NCBI GenBank assembly: GCA_029945855.1
Contig: JAQSDJ010000074.1
Location: 1 to 48,344, forward strand
Length of the DNA: 48,344 nucleotides
Direction of reading: 5' to 3'
Source of the DNA: Lacunisphaera sp.
GTDB taxonomy: Bacteria; Verrucomicrobiota; Verrucomicrobiia; Opitutales; Opitutaceae
In this document: piece after piece, positions 9,100 through 17,330 of the stretch
How positions within the stretch are numbered: position 1 is the stretch's first letter
Layout of the letters: every line of letters starts with the position of its first letter
Notes under the pieces: generated by a model
The model's input: only the letters and a program-made list of their open reading frames with translations
The model's database searches: none
What the model was told of the DNA's origin: nothing
Translations under genes and position numbers: made by a program

Positions 9100-10482
9100 A
9101 TGAAACGCTTCCGCCTGCTCCTGCTCGCGCTGCTCGTCAGCCTGCCCGTCTTCGCCGCCACGGTCACCCCGCCGCCGGCTACGGATCCCTACCAGCCGGT
9201 CCCCTATGTGCAGGTGAAGCACCCGGAGTGGTCGAAGCACGCCACGATCTACCAGGTCAACGTCCGGCAGTTTTCCCCCGAGGGCACGTTCGCCGCCGTG
9301 GAAAAGGAGCTGCCGCGCATCCAGGCGCTCAACGTCGACATCATCTGGCTCATGCCCATCCACCCGATTGGCGAGAAAAACCGCAAGGGCTCGCTGGGCA
9401 GCCCCTACTCGGTGAAGGATTATTACGGCGTTAATCCCGAGTTCGGCACGCTCGACGACCTCAAGCGTTTCGTCGCCACCGCACACGGCCTCGGCCTCAA
9501 GGTCATCCTCGACTGGGTGCCCAACCACACCGCGTGGGACAATCCCCTGACCGCCGAGCACCCGGACTGGTATCAGAAGGACTGGAAGGGCAGTTTCCGC
9601 CCCACCCCCTGGTTCGACTGGTCCGACATCATCAACCTCGACTACCGCTCGCCGGGCCTCCGCCGCTACATGACCGAGGTCATGAAATACTGGGTGCGCG
9701 ACGTCGGTATCGACGGTTACCGCTGCGACGTGGCCGGTTTCATCCCGCTCGATTTCTGGAACAACCTCCGTCGGGAGCTCGATGCCATCAAGCCGGTCTT
9801 CATGCTCGCCGAGTGGGAGTCGCGCGATCTCCATGCCCAAGCCTTCGACATGACCTACGCCTGGCAGTGGTATGACGAGATGCACAAGCTCTGCACCGGC
9901 AAGACCAACGTCGGTGCGCTCTTCAACTACTACGCATGGAACGAGGGCTTTTATCCCGAGGACATCATGCGCATGACCTTCGTCAGCAACCACGACAAGA
10001 ACGCGTGGGAAGGCACGGAGTTCGAGAATTTCCGCGACGGCCTCGACGCTGCGATCGTGCTCTCCGTCGTCAGCGAGGGCATGCCGCTCATCTACAACGG
10101 CCAGGAAGCCGGCTCCAACAAGCGCCTCGCCTTCTTCGAGAAGGACCCGATCCAGTGGCGCGAGCACCGCTACGCGGATTTCTACCGGCAGCTCTTCGCG
10201 CTGAAGAAGGCCAACACCGCGCTGTGGAACGCCCGCTGGGGCGCGCGCATGGTGCAGGTCGTGAACACGGAGCCGACCAAGGTGTTCAGCTTCGTCCGCC
10301 AGAATGCGGCGGACAAGGTCTTCGCCCTGATGAATTTTTCCAACGAGACGCTGACGATCAAGCTGACCGATGGTCCGTATGCCGGCCGCTACACGGAGTT
10401 CTTCACGGGCGAAAAGGCCGATATTGCCGAGGGCGCCGAGCTCACGCTCGCCACGTGGACCTACCGGGTCTACGTGAAGTGA
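9100..10482 (+). CDS. Exported GH13 alpha-amylase-family enzyme
   Basis: 460 residues, third gene of the malQ cluster, starting 13 bases after the transporter stop. Signal peptide MKRFRLLLLALLVSLPVFA precedes a Pro-rich linker and a compact GH13 barrel: region I DWVPNHT, region II GIDGYRCDVAGF with the nucleophile Asp, region III FMLAEWES with the acid/base Glu, region IV FVSNHDKNAW. A short C-terminal beta domain follows; no carbohydrate-binding module is visible. Likely a periplasmic or outer-membrane-associated enzyme trimming imported oligosaccharides, complementing the larger amylase at 427-2907. Specificity (amylase, neopullulanase or cyclomaltodextrinase) cannot be settled by eye. Confidence 0.92.
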   Translation: MKRFRLLLLALLVSLPVFAATVTPPPATDPYQPVPYVQVKHPEWSKHATIYQVNVRQFSPEGTFAAVEKELPRIQALNVDIIWLMPIHPIGEKNRKGSLGSPYSVKDYYGVNPEFGTLDDLKRFVATAHGLGLKVILDWVPNHTAWDNPLTAEHPDWYQKDWKGSFRPTPWFDWSDIINLDYRSPGLRRYMTEVMKYWVRDVGIDGYRCDVAGFIPLDFWNNLRRELDAIKPVFMLAEWESRDLHAQAFDMTYAWQWYDEMHKLCTGKTNVGALFNYYAWNEGFYPEDIMRMTFVSNHDKNAWEGTEFENFRDGLDAAIVLSVVSEGMPLIYNGQEAGSNKRLAFFEKDPIQWREHRYADFYRQLFALKKANTALWNARWGARMVQVVNTEPTKVFSFVRQNAADKVFALMNFSNETLTIKLTDGPYAGRYTEFFTGEKADIAEGAELTLATWTYRVYVK

Positions 10483-10500
10483 ACGTTCGCGGCGCGTTCG

Positions 10501-10566
10501 GGTAGGGCGAGGCGTCCCCGCCGAGCCGTTCCGAATACACGGCTCACCCGGAGGGTTCGCCCTACC
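10501..10566. repeat. REP/BIME-like palindrome, GTAG-GGCGA family (copy A)
   Basis: Ends ggtagggcga and tcgccctacc are inverted. Each half is GTAG followed by its own small hairpin, so the element is a pair of head-to-head REP units. It fills the space between convergent ends of the GH13 enzyme (+) and the AraC regulator (-) and could act as a bidirectional transcription stop. Other copies are at 13830, 15533, 32931 and 48291. Confidence 0.85.
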
Positions 10567-10578
10567 GTTTGCAATCTC

Positions 10579-11595
10579 TCACTTCTTCCCCGCCTCTTCT
10601 TTCTTGTGCGGCACGCCGTGCGTGTAGTCGAGGTGGTCGTGATAGACCGTTTTGGGCTGCACCTCCTGCTGCTGGCGGTGCGTTTCGAGCTGCACCCGGT
10701 ATTCCTGTGGGGTGGCCCCCTTGTGCTGCTTGAAGACGCGGGCGAAATAGGCCGGATCGGCGAAGCCGCTCGCGTAGGCGATCTCTGAGATGGTCAGCGT
10801 GGCCGTCTCGAGCGCGAGGATCGCGCCGTCGATGCGGATGCGCTGGATGTAGTGCGTGAGCCGCTCCTTCGTCTCCGTGTGGAAGAGGTGGGATAGATAA
10901 TCCGGCGAGCAGCCGAGCTGCTCGGCGATGTGCTGCACGCCGAGCTCGGGGTTGGCGAATTGCTCGCGCACGAGGCATTTCGCCTGAAACACCTTGCCGA
11001 TGTCGCTGTTGAGCCCGCCGGTGCCGGTTTCGACGAGGTTGCGGAACAGCCCGAGCAGCGCGAGCAGCAGCCCCTTGAGCACGGTGTCGCGCGCCGGGCC
11101 GTGCATGCTGTGGGTCTGCGCCGTGGTGTTGGCGAGGGTCAGGAAGACATCCAGGTTCGGCGCGTCGAAGAACTCAATCACCTCGATGTCCGGCTTGCCG
11201 GGCCGCACCTCGTGGGCGAAATGCAGGCTGATGGTGTTGTTGTAGAAGCCGGCGACCAGGTTGCGGAAGGGCTGGTCGGGCCCGGCCTGGACGACCTCGC
11301 CGTGGGGCACGCCCGCGGGGATGACGCACATCTCGTCCGGCCCGACGCGGAAACTCTCGCGGGGGAAGCTGAAGTTGGTCACCCCCTGCAGCCCCAGGAA
11401 AAGCTCCGGCCGGTAATGGTAGTGCATGCCCCGCGTGTTCGGCGCGGTCTTGGTCTCGCGCGGCACGCGCAGCGTGAGCCGGTTGCGTTCCGCCAGCTTG
11501 AGCGCCTGGTCGAAGGCCGACCGCATCTCCGCGCGGTTCTGCGCGTTCATCGAGCGGGCGGTGAAGAGGGCGTGGGTGACGCCGGGAGCGGTCAT
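10579..11595 (-). CDS. AraC-family transcriptional regulator
   Basis: 338 residues from the ATG at 11595 (MTAPGVTHALFTARSM); the frame is open about 200 bases further upstream, but that part is Pro/Gly-rich and overlaps the nadA promoter region. The N-terminal half is a cupin-like sensor (NTRGMHYHYRPELFLGLQG ... CVIPAGVPHGE, with His residues). The C-terminal half has two helix-turn-helix motifs (PELGVQHIAEQLGCSPDYLS and TLTISEIAYASGFADPAYFA, then FKQHKGATPQEYR), the AraC signature. It converges on the maltodextrin operon, suggesting it controls that operon, though no operator can be identified. A short His-rich tail (KTVYHDHLDYTHG) follows the DNA-binding domain. Confidence 0.9.
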   Translation of the reverse strand: MTAPGVTHALFTARSMNAQNRAEMRSAFDQALKLAERNRLTLRVPRETKTAPNTRGMHYHYRPELFLGLQGVTNFSFPRESFRVGPDEMCVIPAGVPHGEVVQAGPDQPFRNLVAGFYNNTISLHFAHEVRPGKPDIEVIEFFDAPNLDVFLTLANTTAQTHSMHGPARDTVLKGLLLALLGLFRNLVETGTGGLNSDIGKVFQAKCLVREQFANPELGVQHIAEQLGCSPDYLSHLFHTETKERLTHYIQRIRIDGAILALETATLTISEIAYASGFADPAYFARVFKQHKGATPQEYRVQLETHRQQQEVQPKTVYHDHLDYTHGVPHKKEEAGKK

Positions 11596-11819
11596 GGGGG
11601 GAGAGCCAGGCTGGCCGGGGCCGGGCGGTCGGGGTGGTGTGTCACTCGCAGCAAGGCCGACAACCTCCCCTAACACAAACGGGAAATGGCCCGGGCCGGC
11701 CGCCAACATGACGGATTGGATGATTGCGCGGGCCGGCCCCCGGGAGGAGCCTGTCGGGTCGGAACATGCGGAGGTCTTTGACGGACGCACCGCCAAGACT
11801 ACCTTATCCGCCCAGATTC

Positions 11820-12881
11820 ATGTCCACGGAACAACCGCTTTTCTCTCCCCCCCAGCTCGACACCGAGGCCGAGCGGCTTTTCCGCGCCCTCTTGCACGTG
11901 GACTGCGAGCCGGGCCGCACCTGGAACTACGAGGACTGCCGCCGCATCGCGCCGCTCACCCTGGAGATCAACCGGCTCAAAAAGGAGAAGGATGCCGTCA
12001 TCCTCACCCATTCCTACGTCGAACCGGAGATCATCTACGGCGTCGGCGACTTCAAGGGCGACTCCTACTTCCTCAGCCTTCAGGCCCGCGAATCCAAGGC
12101 GAAGGTCATCGTCTTCGCTGGCGTCGTCTTCATGGGCGAAACGGCCAAGATCCTCTCGCCCGGCGCCACCGTGGTCGTGCCCGACCGCGGCTCCGGTTGC
12201 TCGCTGGCCGATTCGCTCACCGGCGACCAGTTGCGCACGCTGAAGGCCGCCTACCCGGACGCGGCGGTCGTCTGCTATATCAATTCCACCGCCGACGTGA
12301 AGGCGGAGTCCGACGTCTGCGTCACCTCGGGCAACGTCTACGACATCGTGGCGGCCCTGCCGCAGCGGCGCATCCTCTTCGTGCCCGACCGCCTGATGGG
12401 CGAAAACCTCCGCACCGAGCTCCAGCGCCGCGGCGTGGACAAGGAGATCATCACCTCCGACGGCACCTGCATCGTGCACGATGTGTTCGATGCCGCCGCC
12501 GTCATCGAGGCCCGCGCCCGTTTCCCTGGCCTGAAGGTCGTCGCCCACCCCGAGTGCACGCCTGCGGTCGCCGCGGCCGCCGACTTTGTCGGCAGCACCG
12601 GCGCGATGATGAAATATGTCAAGAATACCGTCGCGCCCTATTTCCTCATGCTGACGGAGTGCGGGCTCGTCGGCCGGTTGCAGGTCGAGACCCCGGAGAA
12701 GCATTTCATCGGCGGTTGCCGGCTCTGTCCCTACATGAAGCTTAACTCCCTTGAAAAGATCCGCGACGCGCTCGCCGCCCCGCGTCCCGACCAGATCATC
12801 ACCCTCGACGAGAACCTGCGCCGCCGCGCCCAGCGCAGCATCGACCGCATGTTTGAGCTCACCCCGGCGATCAAGGGCTGA
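11820..12881 (+). CDS. nadA: Quinolinate synthase A
   Basis: 353-residue [4Fe-4S] enzyme that condenses iminoaspartate with dihydroxyacetone phosphate to quinolinate, in de novo NAD synthesis. The ATG at 11820 (MSTEQPLFSPP) gives a normal N-terminus; the open frame further upstream does not look coding. Family motifs: ILTHSYVEPEI, VFAGVVFMGETAKILSP, DRGSGCSLADSL (first cluster Cys), HPECTPAV (second Cys), GSTGAMMKYV, GGCRLCPYMKLNSLEKI (third Cys). It heads the gene set nadA-nadC-nadB. Its TGA stop is the first base triplet of a ctgaaggactgaa-type repeat arm. Confidence 0.97.
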   Translation: MSTEQPLFSPPQLDTEAERLFRALLHVDCEPGRTWNYEDCRRIAPLTLEINRLKKEKDAVILTHSYVEPEIIYGVGDFKGDSYFLSLQARESKAKVIVFAGVVFMGETAKILSPGATVVVPDRGSGCSLADSLTGDQLRTLKAAYPDAAVVCYINSTADVKAESDVCVTSGNVYDIVAALPQRRILFVPDRLMGENLRTELQRRGVDKEIITSDGTCIVHDVFDAAAVIEARARFPGLKVVAHPECTPAVAAAADFVGSTGAMMKYVKNTVAPYFLMLTECGLVGRLQVETPEKHFIGGCRLCPYMKLNSLEKIRDALAAPRPDQIITLDENLRRRAQRSIDRMFELTPAIKG

Positions 12882-12981
12882 AGGACTGAAAAGCTGAAAG
12901 GCTGAACATACCTTCACCCCCCAAGCATACAATCGCCTCTCCGCCAGTTTCAGCCCTTCAGTTCTTCAGCTTTTCAGCCTT
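12877..12981. repeat. CTGAA-rich inverted repeat between nadA and nadC
   Basis: The left arm is ggctgaaggactgaaaagctgaaaggctgaa, split here as ggctgaaggactgaa then aagctgaaaggctgaa; the right arm (12947-12980) is its approximate inverse (ttcagccctt, cagttcttca, gcttttcagcc). The internal spacer is A/T-rich. The same purine-rich family occurs at 35261-35332. The left arm contains the nadA stop codon and the right arm ends 8 bases before the nadC start. Confidence 0.75.
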
Positions 12982-12988
12982 TTTCCCC

Positions 12989-13834
12989 ATGCTCACCCCC
13001 CGCACCGAACACCTGATCGACCTCGCCCTTGAGGAGGACGCCGGACTCGGCGACCTCACGAGCCGCGCTATTTTTTCCGGCAAACACCGCAGCCGCGCCG
13101 TTATCGACGCCAAGCAGGACATCGTGCTCTGCGGCCTCGAGGTTGCCGCCCGGGTTTTCACCCGCGTCGATCCGGCGTTGAAGACCAAACTCATCGCCCG
13201 CGATGGCGACCGGGTGAAAAAGGGCGCACTCGTGCTGCAGGTCGAGGGGCCGACGGCCTCTATTCTCACGGCCGAGCGCACCGCGCTTAATTTCCTGCAA
13301 CGTCTCTCTGGCATTGCCACGCAGGCCCGGCGCTACGCCGACGCGGTCAAAGACACCGGCGTCCGTGTAGTCGACACCCGCAAGACCACGCCCGGCTGGC
13401 GCGCGCTCGAGAAATACGCCGTGCGCACTGGCGGCTGCCACAACCACCGCAGCTCCCTCGGCGAGCACGTCCTCATCAAGGACAACCACATCGCCGCCGC
13501 CGGTTCGCTCACCAAGGCCGTGCAACTCTGCCGCGCCGCCGCCCCGCACACCGCCAAGATCGAGGTGGAGGCCAAGACGATGGCCGAGGTGAAAGAAGCC
13601 TGCCGCGCAGGTGCCGGAGTCATCCTCCTCGACAACATGACGCCCGCGCAGGTCCGTGCCGCCGTGGCTGTCATTGCCGGCCGGGCGCAGGTGGAGGTCT
13701 CCGGCGGCGTCCGCTTTGAGACACTCCGCGACTACGCCCTGCCCGGCGTCGACGTCATCAGCATCGGTGCGTTGACCCACTCGGCGGTTGCGGCGGACCT
13801 GAGCCTCGATCTGCAGCCCGCTCGCCACAGGTAG
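12989..13834 (+). CDS. nadC: Nicotinate-nucleotide pyrophosphorylase (carboxylating)
   Basis: 281-residue quinolinate phosphoribosyltransferase making nicotinate mononucleotide from quinolinate and PRPP. Recognised from EEDAGLGDLTSRAIF, ILTAERTALNFLQRLSGIAT, VVDTRKTTPGWRALEKYAV (active-site Arg/Lys/Thr), GGCHNHRSSLGEHVLIKDNH and IEVEAKTMAEV, ending with the phosphate-binding loop VEVSGGVRFETL and VDVISIGALTHS. Normal length. It lies between nadA and nadB, all on the plus strand and separated only by repeat elements. The stop codon TAG at 13832-13834 is the TAG of the GTAG tetranucleotide starting the downstream REP-like element, so the last residues (ARHR) may not be ancestral. Confidence 0.97.
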   Translation: MLTPRTEHLIDLALEEDAGLGDLTSRAIFSGKHRSRAVIDAKQDIVLCGLEVAARVFTRVDPALKTKLIARDGDRVKKGALVLQVEGPTASILTAERTALNFLQRLSGIATQARRYADAVKDTGVRVVDTRKTTPGWRALEKYAVRTGGCHNHRSSLGEHVLIKDNHIAAAGSLTKAVQLCRAAAPHTAKIEVEAKTMAEVKEACRAGAGVILLDNMTPAQVRAAVAVIAGRAQVEVSGGVRFETLRDYALPGVDVISIGALTHSAVAADLSLDLQPARHR

Positions 13835-13883
13835 GGCGAATCCTCTGGATGAGCCGCGGCTCGTCGTGACGACTCGCCCTACC
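13830..13883. repeat. REP/BIME-like palindrome, GTAG-GGCGA family (copy B)
   Basis: 54 bases bounded by ggtagggcga and tcgccctacc, in the nadC-nadB gap. The left GTAG supplies the nadC stop codon. The two half-hairpins differ: one is GGC-GA-ATCCTCTGGATGA-GCC, the other contains tcgtc/gacga. Confidence 0.87.
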
Positions 13884-13895
13884 ACAAACAATCAT

Positions 13896-15455
13896 ATGAA
13901 CATCATCCGCACCGACTGTCTGGTTCTTGGCGCCGGCCTCGCCGGCTCGGCCTACGCACTGCACGCGGCGAAGGCCGGGTTCAAGGTGGAGCTGCTGTCG
14001 CTGGGCCCACCGCTGCAGGCGAACAGCGACTGGGCGCAGGGCGGCATCATCTACGACACCTCGCCCGATCCCGCGCAGCTGGCGCGCGACATCCTCGCGG
14101 CCAGTGACGGTGTGGCCAACCCCGCGGCGATCGACCAGCTGGCCCGCGAGGGCCCGGCCGCCGTGCGGGAGCTGCTGATCGACGAACTCGGCGTCGGCTT
14201 CGACCGCCAGCCCGACGGTGCACTGCATCTGACCCGCGAGGGCGGCCACAGCGACCGCCGCATCATCCACACCAAGGACACCACCGGCCACTCGATCCTC
14301 GCCGCGGTGGCGGACAGGGTTGACGCCACCCCCGGCATCACACGGCGCAGCGGATTCGTCGCGGTCGACCTGCTGACGCTTTCGCACAATTCCACCGACC
14401 TGCACGACCGCTATGAGCCACTCACCTGTTTCGGCTGCTACGCGCTCGACCCGGCCACGGGCGAGGTCACGGCCTTCGTGGCCAAGAAGACCATTCTGGC
14501 CACCGGCGGCCTTGGCGGGATTTTTCTGCACACGACCAACCAGCCTGGCAGCGTCGGCCACGGTGTCGCGATGGCCTACCGCGTCGGCGCGCGGCTCATC
14601 GACCTCGAATACGTCCAGTTTCACCCCACGGTATTCTACAAGAAGGGGGCGCAGCACTTCCTCATCACCGAGGCCCTGCGCGGCGAGGGCGCGGTGATCG
14701 TGGACAGCCAGGGTCGGCGGTTCATGGACAAGGTCCATCCGCTGGGCTCGCTGGCGCCGCGCGACGTCGTGGCTCGCGCCATCCAGCACCACCTTGCGGC
14801 GACCGGCGAGGCCTGCGCCTATCTCGACCTGTCGGCGCTCAAGTCGGAATTCATCCGCGACCGGTTTCCGAGCATCCATGAACGCTGCCTGGCCCATGGC
14901 ATCGACATCACGCGCGAGCCGATCCCGATCGTTCCCGCGGCGCACTTCTCCTGCGGCGGCGTGCACACGGATCTCAGTGGCCGGACCAATGTCCGCCATC
15001 TCAACGCCATCGGCGAAACCGCCTGCACCGGGCTGCACGGGGCCAACCGCCTCGCCAGCACGTCGCTGCTCGAGTGCCTGGTCTCCGCCCAGGCCACGGC
15101 CCGCGCCGACGCCGCGGAACTGGGTGCGACGGTTTCCTTCCACCTGCCGGCCCCGCGCGAGTGGCGCAGCCCGGTGAAGGTGCCCGACCCGCTGCTCATC
15201 CGGCAGGATCTGTCGCAGATCCAGCAGACTTTGTGGAATTACGCCGGCATCATCCGTTCGCCCCGTCGGCTGGCCCGGGCGCGCCGCATCCTGCTCGAGC
15301 TGCGCGAGGACATCCAGGCCTTCTACCGCGACTGCCGGCCGACCAGCGACCTCATCGAACTGCGCAACGCGGTGCAGACCGCGCTGCTGGTCGTCCACGC
15401 CGCCTCGCTCAACCCGGTCAGCAAGGGCTGCCACTGGATCGAGGCGGAAGAGTGA
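13896..15455 (+). CDS. nadB: L-aspartate oxidase
   Basis: 519-residue FAD flavoprotein oxidising L-aspartate to iminoaspartate, which NadA uses. The ATG at 13896 (MNIIRTDCLVLGAGLAGSAYA) is chosen because it directly precedes the Rossmann strand; an upstream in-frame start would begin inside the repeat. FAD-binding GAGLAGSAYALHAAKAG, then SDWAQGGIIY, TREGGHSDRRIIHTKDTTGH (substrate-site His/Arg/Thr), ILATGGLGGIFLHTTNQP, YVQFHPTVFY, LITEALRGEGAVIVD, PAAHFSCGGVHTDLSGRT and GANRLASTSLLECLV are all typical, and the C-terminal three-helix domain is present. Last gene of the NAD set, and the 3' side is crowded with REP-like units. Confidence 0.97.
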   Translation: MNIIRTDCLVLGAGLAGSAYALHAAKAGFKVELLSLGPPLQANSDWAQGGIIYDTSPDPAQLARDILAASDGVANPAAIDQLAREGPAAVRELLIDELGVGFDRQPDGALHLTREGGHSDRRIIHTKDTTGHSILAAVADRVDATPGITRRSGFVAVDLLTLSHNSTDLHDRYEPLTCFGCYALDPATGEVTAFVAKKTILATGGLGGIFLHTTNQPGSVGHGVAMAYRVGARLIDLEYVQFHPTVFYKKGAQHFLITEALRGEGAVIVDSQGRRFMDKVHPLGSLAPRDVVARAIQHHLAATGEACAYLDLSALKSEFIRDRFPSIHERCLAHGIDITREPIPIVPAAHFSCGGVHTDLSGRTNVRHLNAIGETACTGLHGANRLASTSLLECLVSAQATARADAAELGATVSFHLPAPREWRSPVKVPDPLLIRQDLSQIQQTLWNYAGIIRSPRRLARARRILLELREDIQAFYRDCRPTSDLIELRNAVQTALLVVHAASLNPVSKGCHWIEAEE

Positions 15456-15493
15456 TGGCCGCAACAGCCCGCATCAGTCGGGACGAGTTGAAT

Positions 15494-15519
15494 GTAGGGT
15501 CGCCGCTGGGCGGCGGACC
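15494..15519 (+). repeat. Solo REP-like unit, GTAG-GGTCGCCGC
   Basis: GTAG followed by a near-perfect hairpin (ggtcgccgctgggcggcggacc). It is a single unit without the inverted partner, just downstream of nadB and 13 bases before the next paired element. Confidence 0.6.
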
Positions 15520-15532
15520 GTTCCACTTAACG

Positions 15533-15597
15533 GGTAGGGCGAGTCGTCCCTGACGAGCCGTTCGGGCGCCCGGCTCATCCGGAGGATTCGCCCTACC
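15533..15597. repeat. REP/BIME-like palindrome, GTAG-GGCGA family (copy C)
   Basis: 65 bases between ggtagggcga and ttcgccctacc. The halves are GGC-GAG-TCGTCCCTGACGA-GCC and, on the other strand, GGC-GA-ATCCTCCGGATGA-GCC, each preceded by GTAG. It separates the convergent nadB and MBL-fold genes. Confidence 0.87.
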
Positions 15598-15654
15598 TGC
15601 CGTCACCGGCACTTCTTTTTTGGAAGCCGCAGCCACGCCCCTATCCGGTCTGCC

Positions 15655-16647
15655 TCACCGCAGCTTCACCAGCCGGGTCTCGCCAAAATCCAGGGTGGTG
15701 AACGCCTCGTCCGCCACGCCGTGCGCGGTGCGCGCCGCCGCCAGTGCGTGCACCGGCGCCTCCACGCCCTCGTCCGTCAGTTGGAATGTGCCGAAATGCA
15801 TGCCCAGGCTCCGGCGGGACCGCACGTCCAGATGGGCCTGCACCGCCTCGGCGGGATTCAGGTGCACCGGTTCCATGAACCAGCGCGGCTCGTAGGCGCC
15901 GATGGGAATGAAGGCGAGGTCGACCGGCCCGAGCCGCGCGCCGATCTCCTTGAAACCGGCGCAGTAGCCCGTATCGCCGGCGAACCAGATCCGGCCGGCC
16001 GGCGTGTTCAGCACGAAGCCGCCCCAGAGCGTCCGGTTGCGGTCCCACGGCCAGCGCGCGGTGAAGTGCTGTGCGGGGGTGCACACGGCGGTGATATCCG
16101 GCGTGGCCTCGCGTTCCTGCCACCAGTCGAACTCGGTCACGCGGCCGACGCCGCGCGCTTCCAGCCACGCCTTGTTGCCGAGGGTCGTCAGGATGTGCGG
16201 CCGGTGCCGGCGCGCCAGCCAGCGCAGGGTCGCCAGGTCGAGGTGGTCGTAATGGTTGTGGCTGACGAGCACGAGGTCGATGCGCGGCAGCTCGCCCAGC
16301 CGCCGCGCCGGCGGCCGGGCGCGCCACGGCCCGGCCCAGCCGAACGGACCCGCGCGGGAGGCGAAGATCGGGTCCGTCAGGATGTTCAGTCCCGCGACCT
16401 GCAACAAAAAGGTGGAGTGGCCGATGAAGGTGACGGCGACCTGGCCCGCCGGCACAGTGGCGGGCAATTGAGGAATCCGCGGGGCGCGCACTTGGCGGGG
16501 CCACGTCTCCCCCTGGCCCAGCGCCAGCCGCTGCCACCACCACCGGGGCAGCTTGAAAAATCCCAGCGCGTGTTTCCAGCCCGCCGGGTTGAAGAACCGC
16601 GTGCCATCACAATGGTCGCTGATTGGGAAGGGGGAATGGTCGGCCAT
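15655..16647 (-). CDS. MBL-fold metal-dependent hydrolase (NAPE-PLD/UlaG-like)
   Basis: 330 residues from the ATG at 16647 (MADHSPFPISDHCDG); the frame extends upstream into a repeat. Metallo-beta-lactamase fold with strand VTFIGHSTFLLQVAGLNILT, then the metal-binding motif VSHNHYDHLD (HxHxDH), the third His in TPAQHFTARWPWD, Asp in FAGDTGYC, and a late His in LGMHFGTFQLTDEG. The LWGGFVL and FIPIGAYEPRWFM segments match the lipid-hydrolase-like branch related to NAPE-phospholipase D. No signal peptide. Not obviously linked to its neighbours; substrate unknown. Confidence 0.88.
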   Translation of the reverse strand: MADHSPFPISDHCDGTRFFNPAGWKHALGFFKLPRWWWQRLALGQGETWPRQVRAPRIPQLPATVPAGQVAVTFIGHSTFLLQVAGLNILTDPIFASRAGPFGWAGPWRARPPARRLGELPRIDLVLVSHNHYDHLDLATLRWLARRHRPHILTTLGNKAWLEARGVGRVTEFDWWQEREATPDITAVCTPAQHFTARWPWDRNRTLWGGFVLNTPAGRIWFAGDTGYCAGFKEIGARLGPVDLAFIPIGAYEPRWFMEPVHLNPAEAVQAHLDVRSRRSLGMHFGTFQLTDEGVEAPVHALAAARTAHGVADEAFTTLDFGETRLVKLR

Positions 16648-16656
16648 GTTTTCGGT

Positions 16657-16715
16657 GGTAGGGGCGCTTGACCTCAAGCGCCCTCGGCGGGCCGTTGGGG
16701 GCAACGGCCCCTACC
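16657..16715. repeat. REP/BIME-like palindrome, GTAG-GGGC family (copy A)
   Basis: Left unit is GTAG then gggcgcttga-cc-tcaagcgccc, a perfect hairpin. Right unit, on the other strand, is GTAG then gggccgttg-ccc-ccaacggccc. The element lies between the gmk stop and the MBL-hydrolase start, and its right GTAG supplies the gmk stop codon. A second copy is at 43590-43658. Confidence 0.88.
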
Positions 16716-17322
16716 CGACTTGCAACTTCCGCCGGGCCTGCTCCCAGAAGTCCAGCAGGGCACGGAAGTCCTGCTCCTTGCTGCCGCTGTGAATCACGTA
16801 GTCGTAGTTGTGCCGTTCGCCCATCTCGAGTTCGGCGCTCTGCATCCGGCGTTCCAGCTCCTCCGCGCTCACCGGGCCGCGGCCCTGCAGGCGCTCGCGG
16901 AGGACGTCGAACGAGTCGGGCGCCACGAAGATGGTGACCAGCCGGGCCTTGAGCAGCGGGAGGGTTTCCGCCGCGGCGCGGATGCTGCGCACGCCCTGCA
17001 CGTCGAGGTTGGCGACAAGGCTGGTGTGGGGCAGCCGGTCGAGCACGGCGGACTTGAGCGTGCCGTAGCGGTATTTGCGGTGCACCCAAGCCCACTCGAG
17101 GAAGTCGTCCGCGGCCAGCCGGGCGTCGAACTGCGCCTCGGTCAGGAAATGATAGTCGCGCGCGTGCGCCTCGTTGGGTCGCGGCGGGCGGGTCGTGGCG
17201 GTGATGACACGCTCGAAGCCGGGCACGGTGGCCACCAACCGGTCGCACAGGGTGCTTTTGCCCACCCCGGCCGGACCGGCGAGAATCAACAATACGGTCT
17301 GGGCGGCGGCGGTGGCGGGCAT
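16711..17322 (-). CDS. gmk: Guanylate kinase
   Basis: 203-residue kinase phosphorylating GMP to GDP with ATP. P-loop AGPAGVGKSTL near residues 15-25, GMP-binding region VITATTRPPRPNEAHARDYHFL, then DDFLEWAWVHRKYRYGT, NLDVQGVRSIR and the lid GRGPVSAEELERRMQSAE, all typical. The ATG at 17322 is preferred because it directly precedes the first strand; the longer frame would overlap the gene upstream. It starts 8 bases after the small membrane-protein gene stop. The final residues LQVG* end in the TAG of a GTAG repeat end. Confidence 0.96.
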   Translation of the reverse strand: MPATAAAQTVLLILAGPAGVGKSTLCDRLVATVPGFERVITATTRPPRPNEAHARDYHFLTEAQFDARLAADDFLEWAWVHRKYRYGTLKSAVLDRLPHTSLVANLDVQGVRSIRAAAETLPLLKARLVTIFVAPDSFDVLRERLQGRGPVSAEELERRMQSAELEMGERHNYDYVIHSGSKEQDFRALLDFWEQARRKLQVG

Positions 17323-17330
17323 GATCGGGG

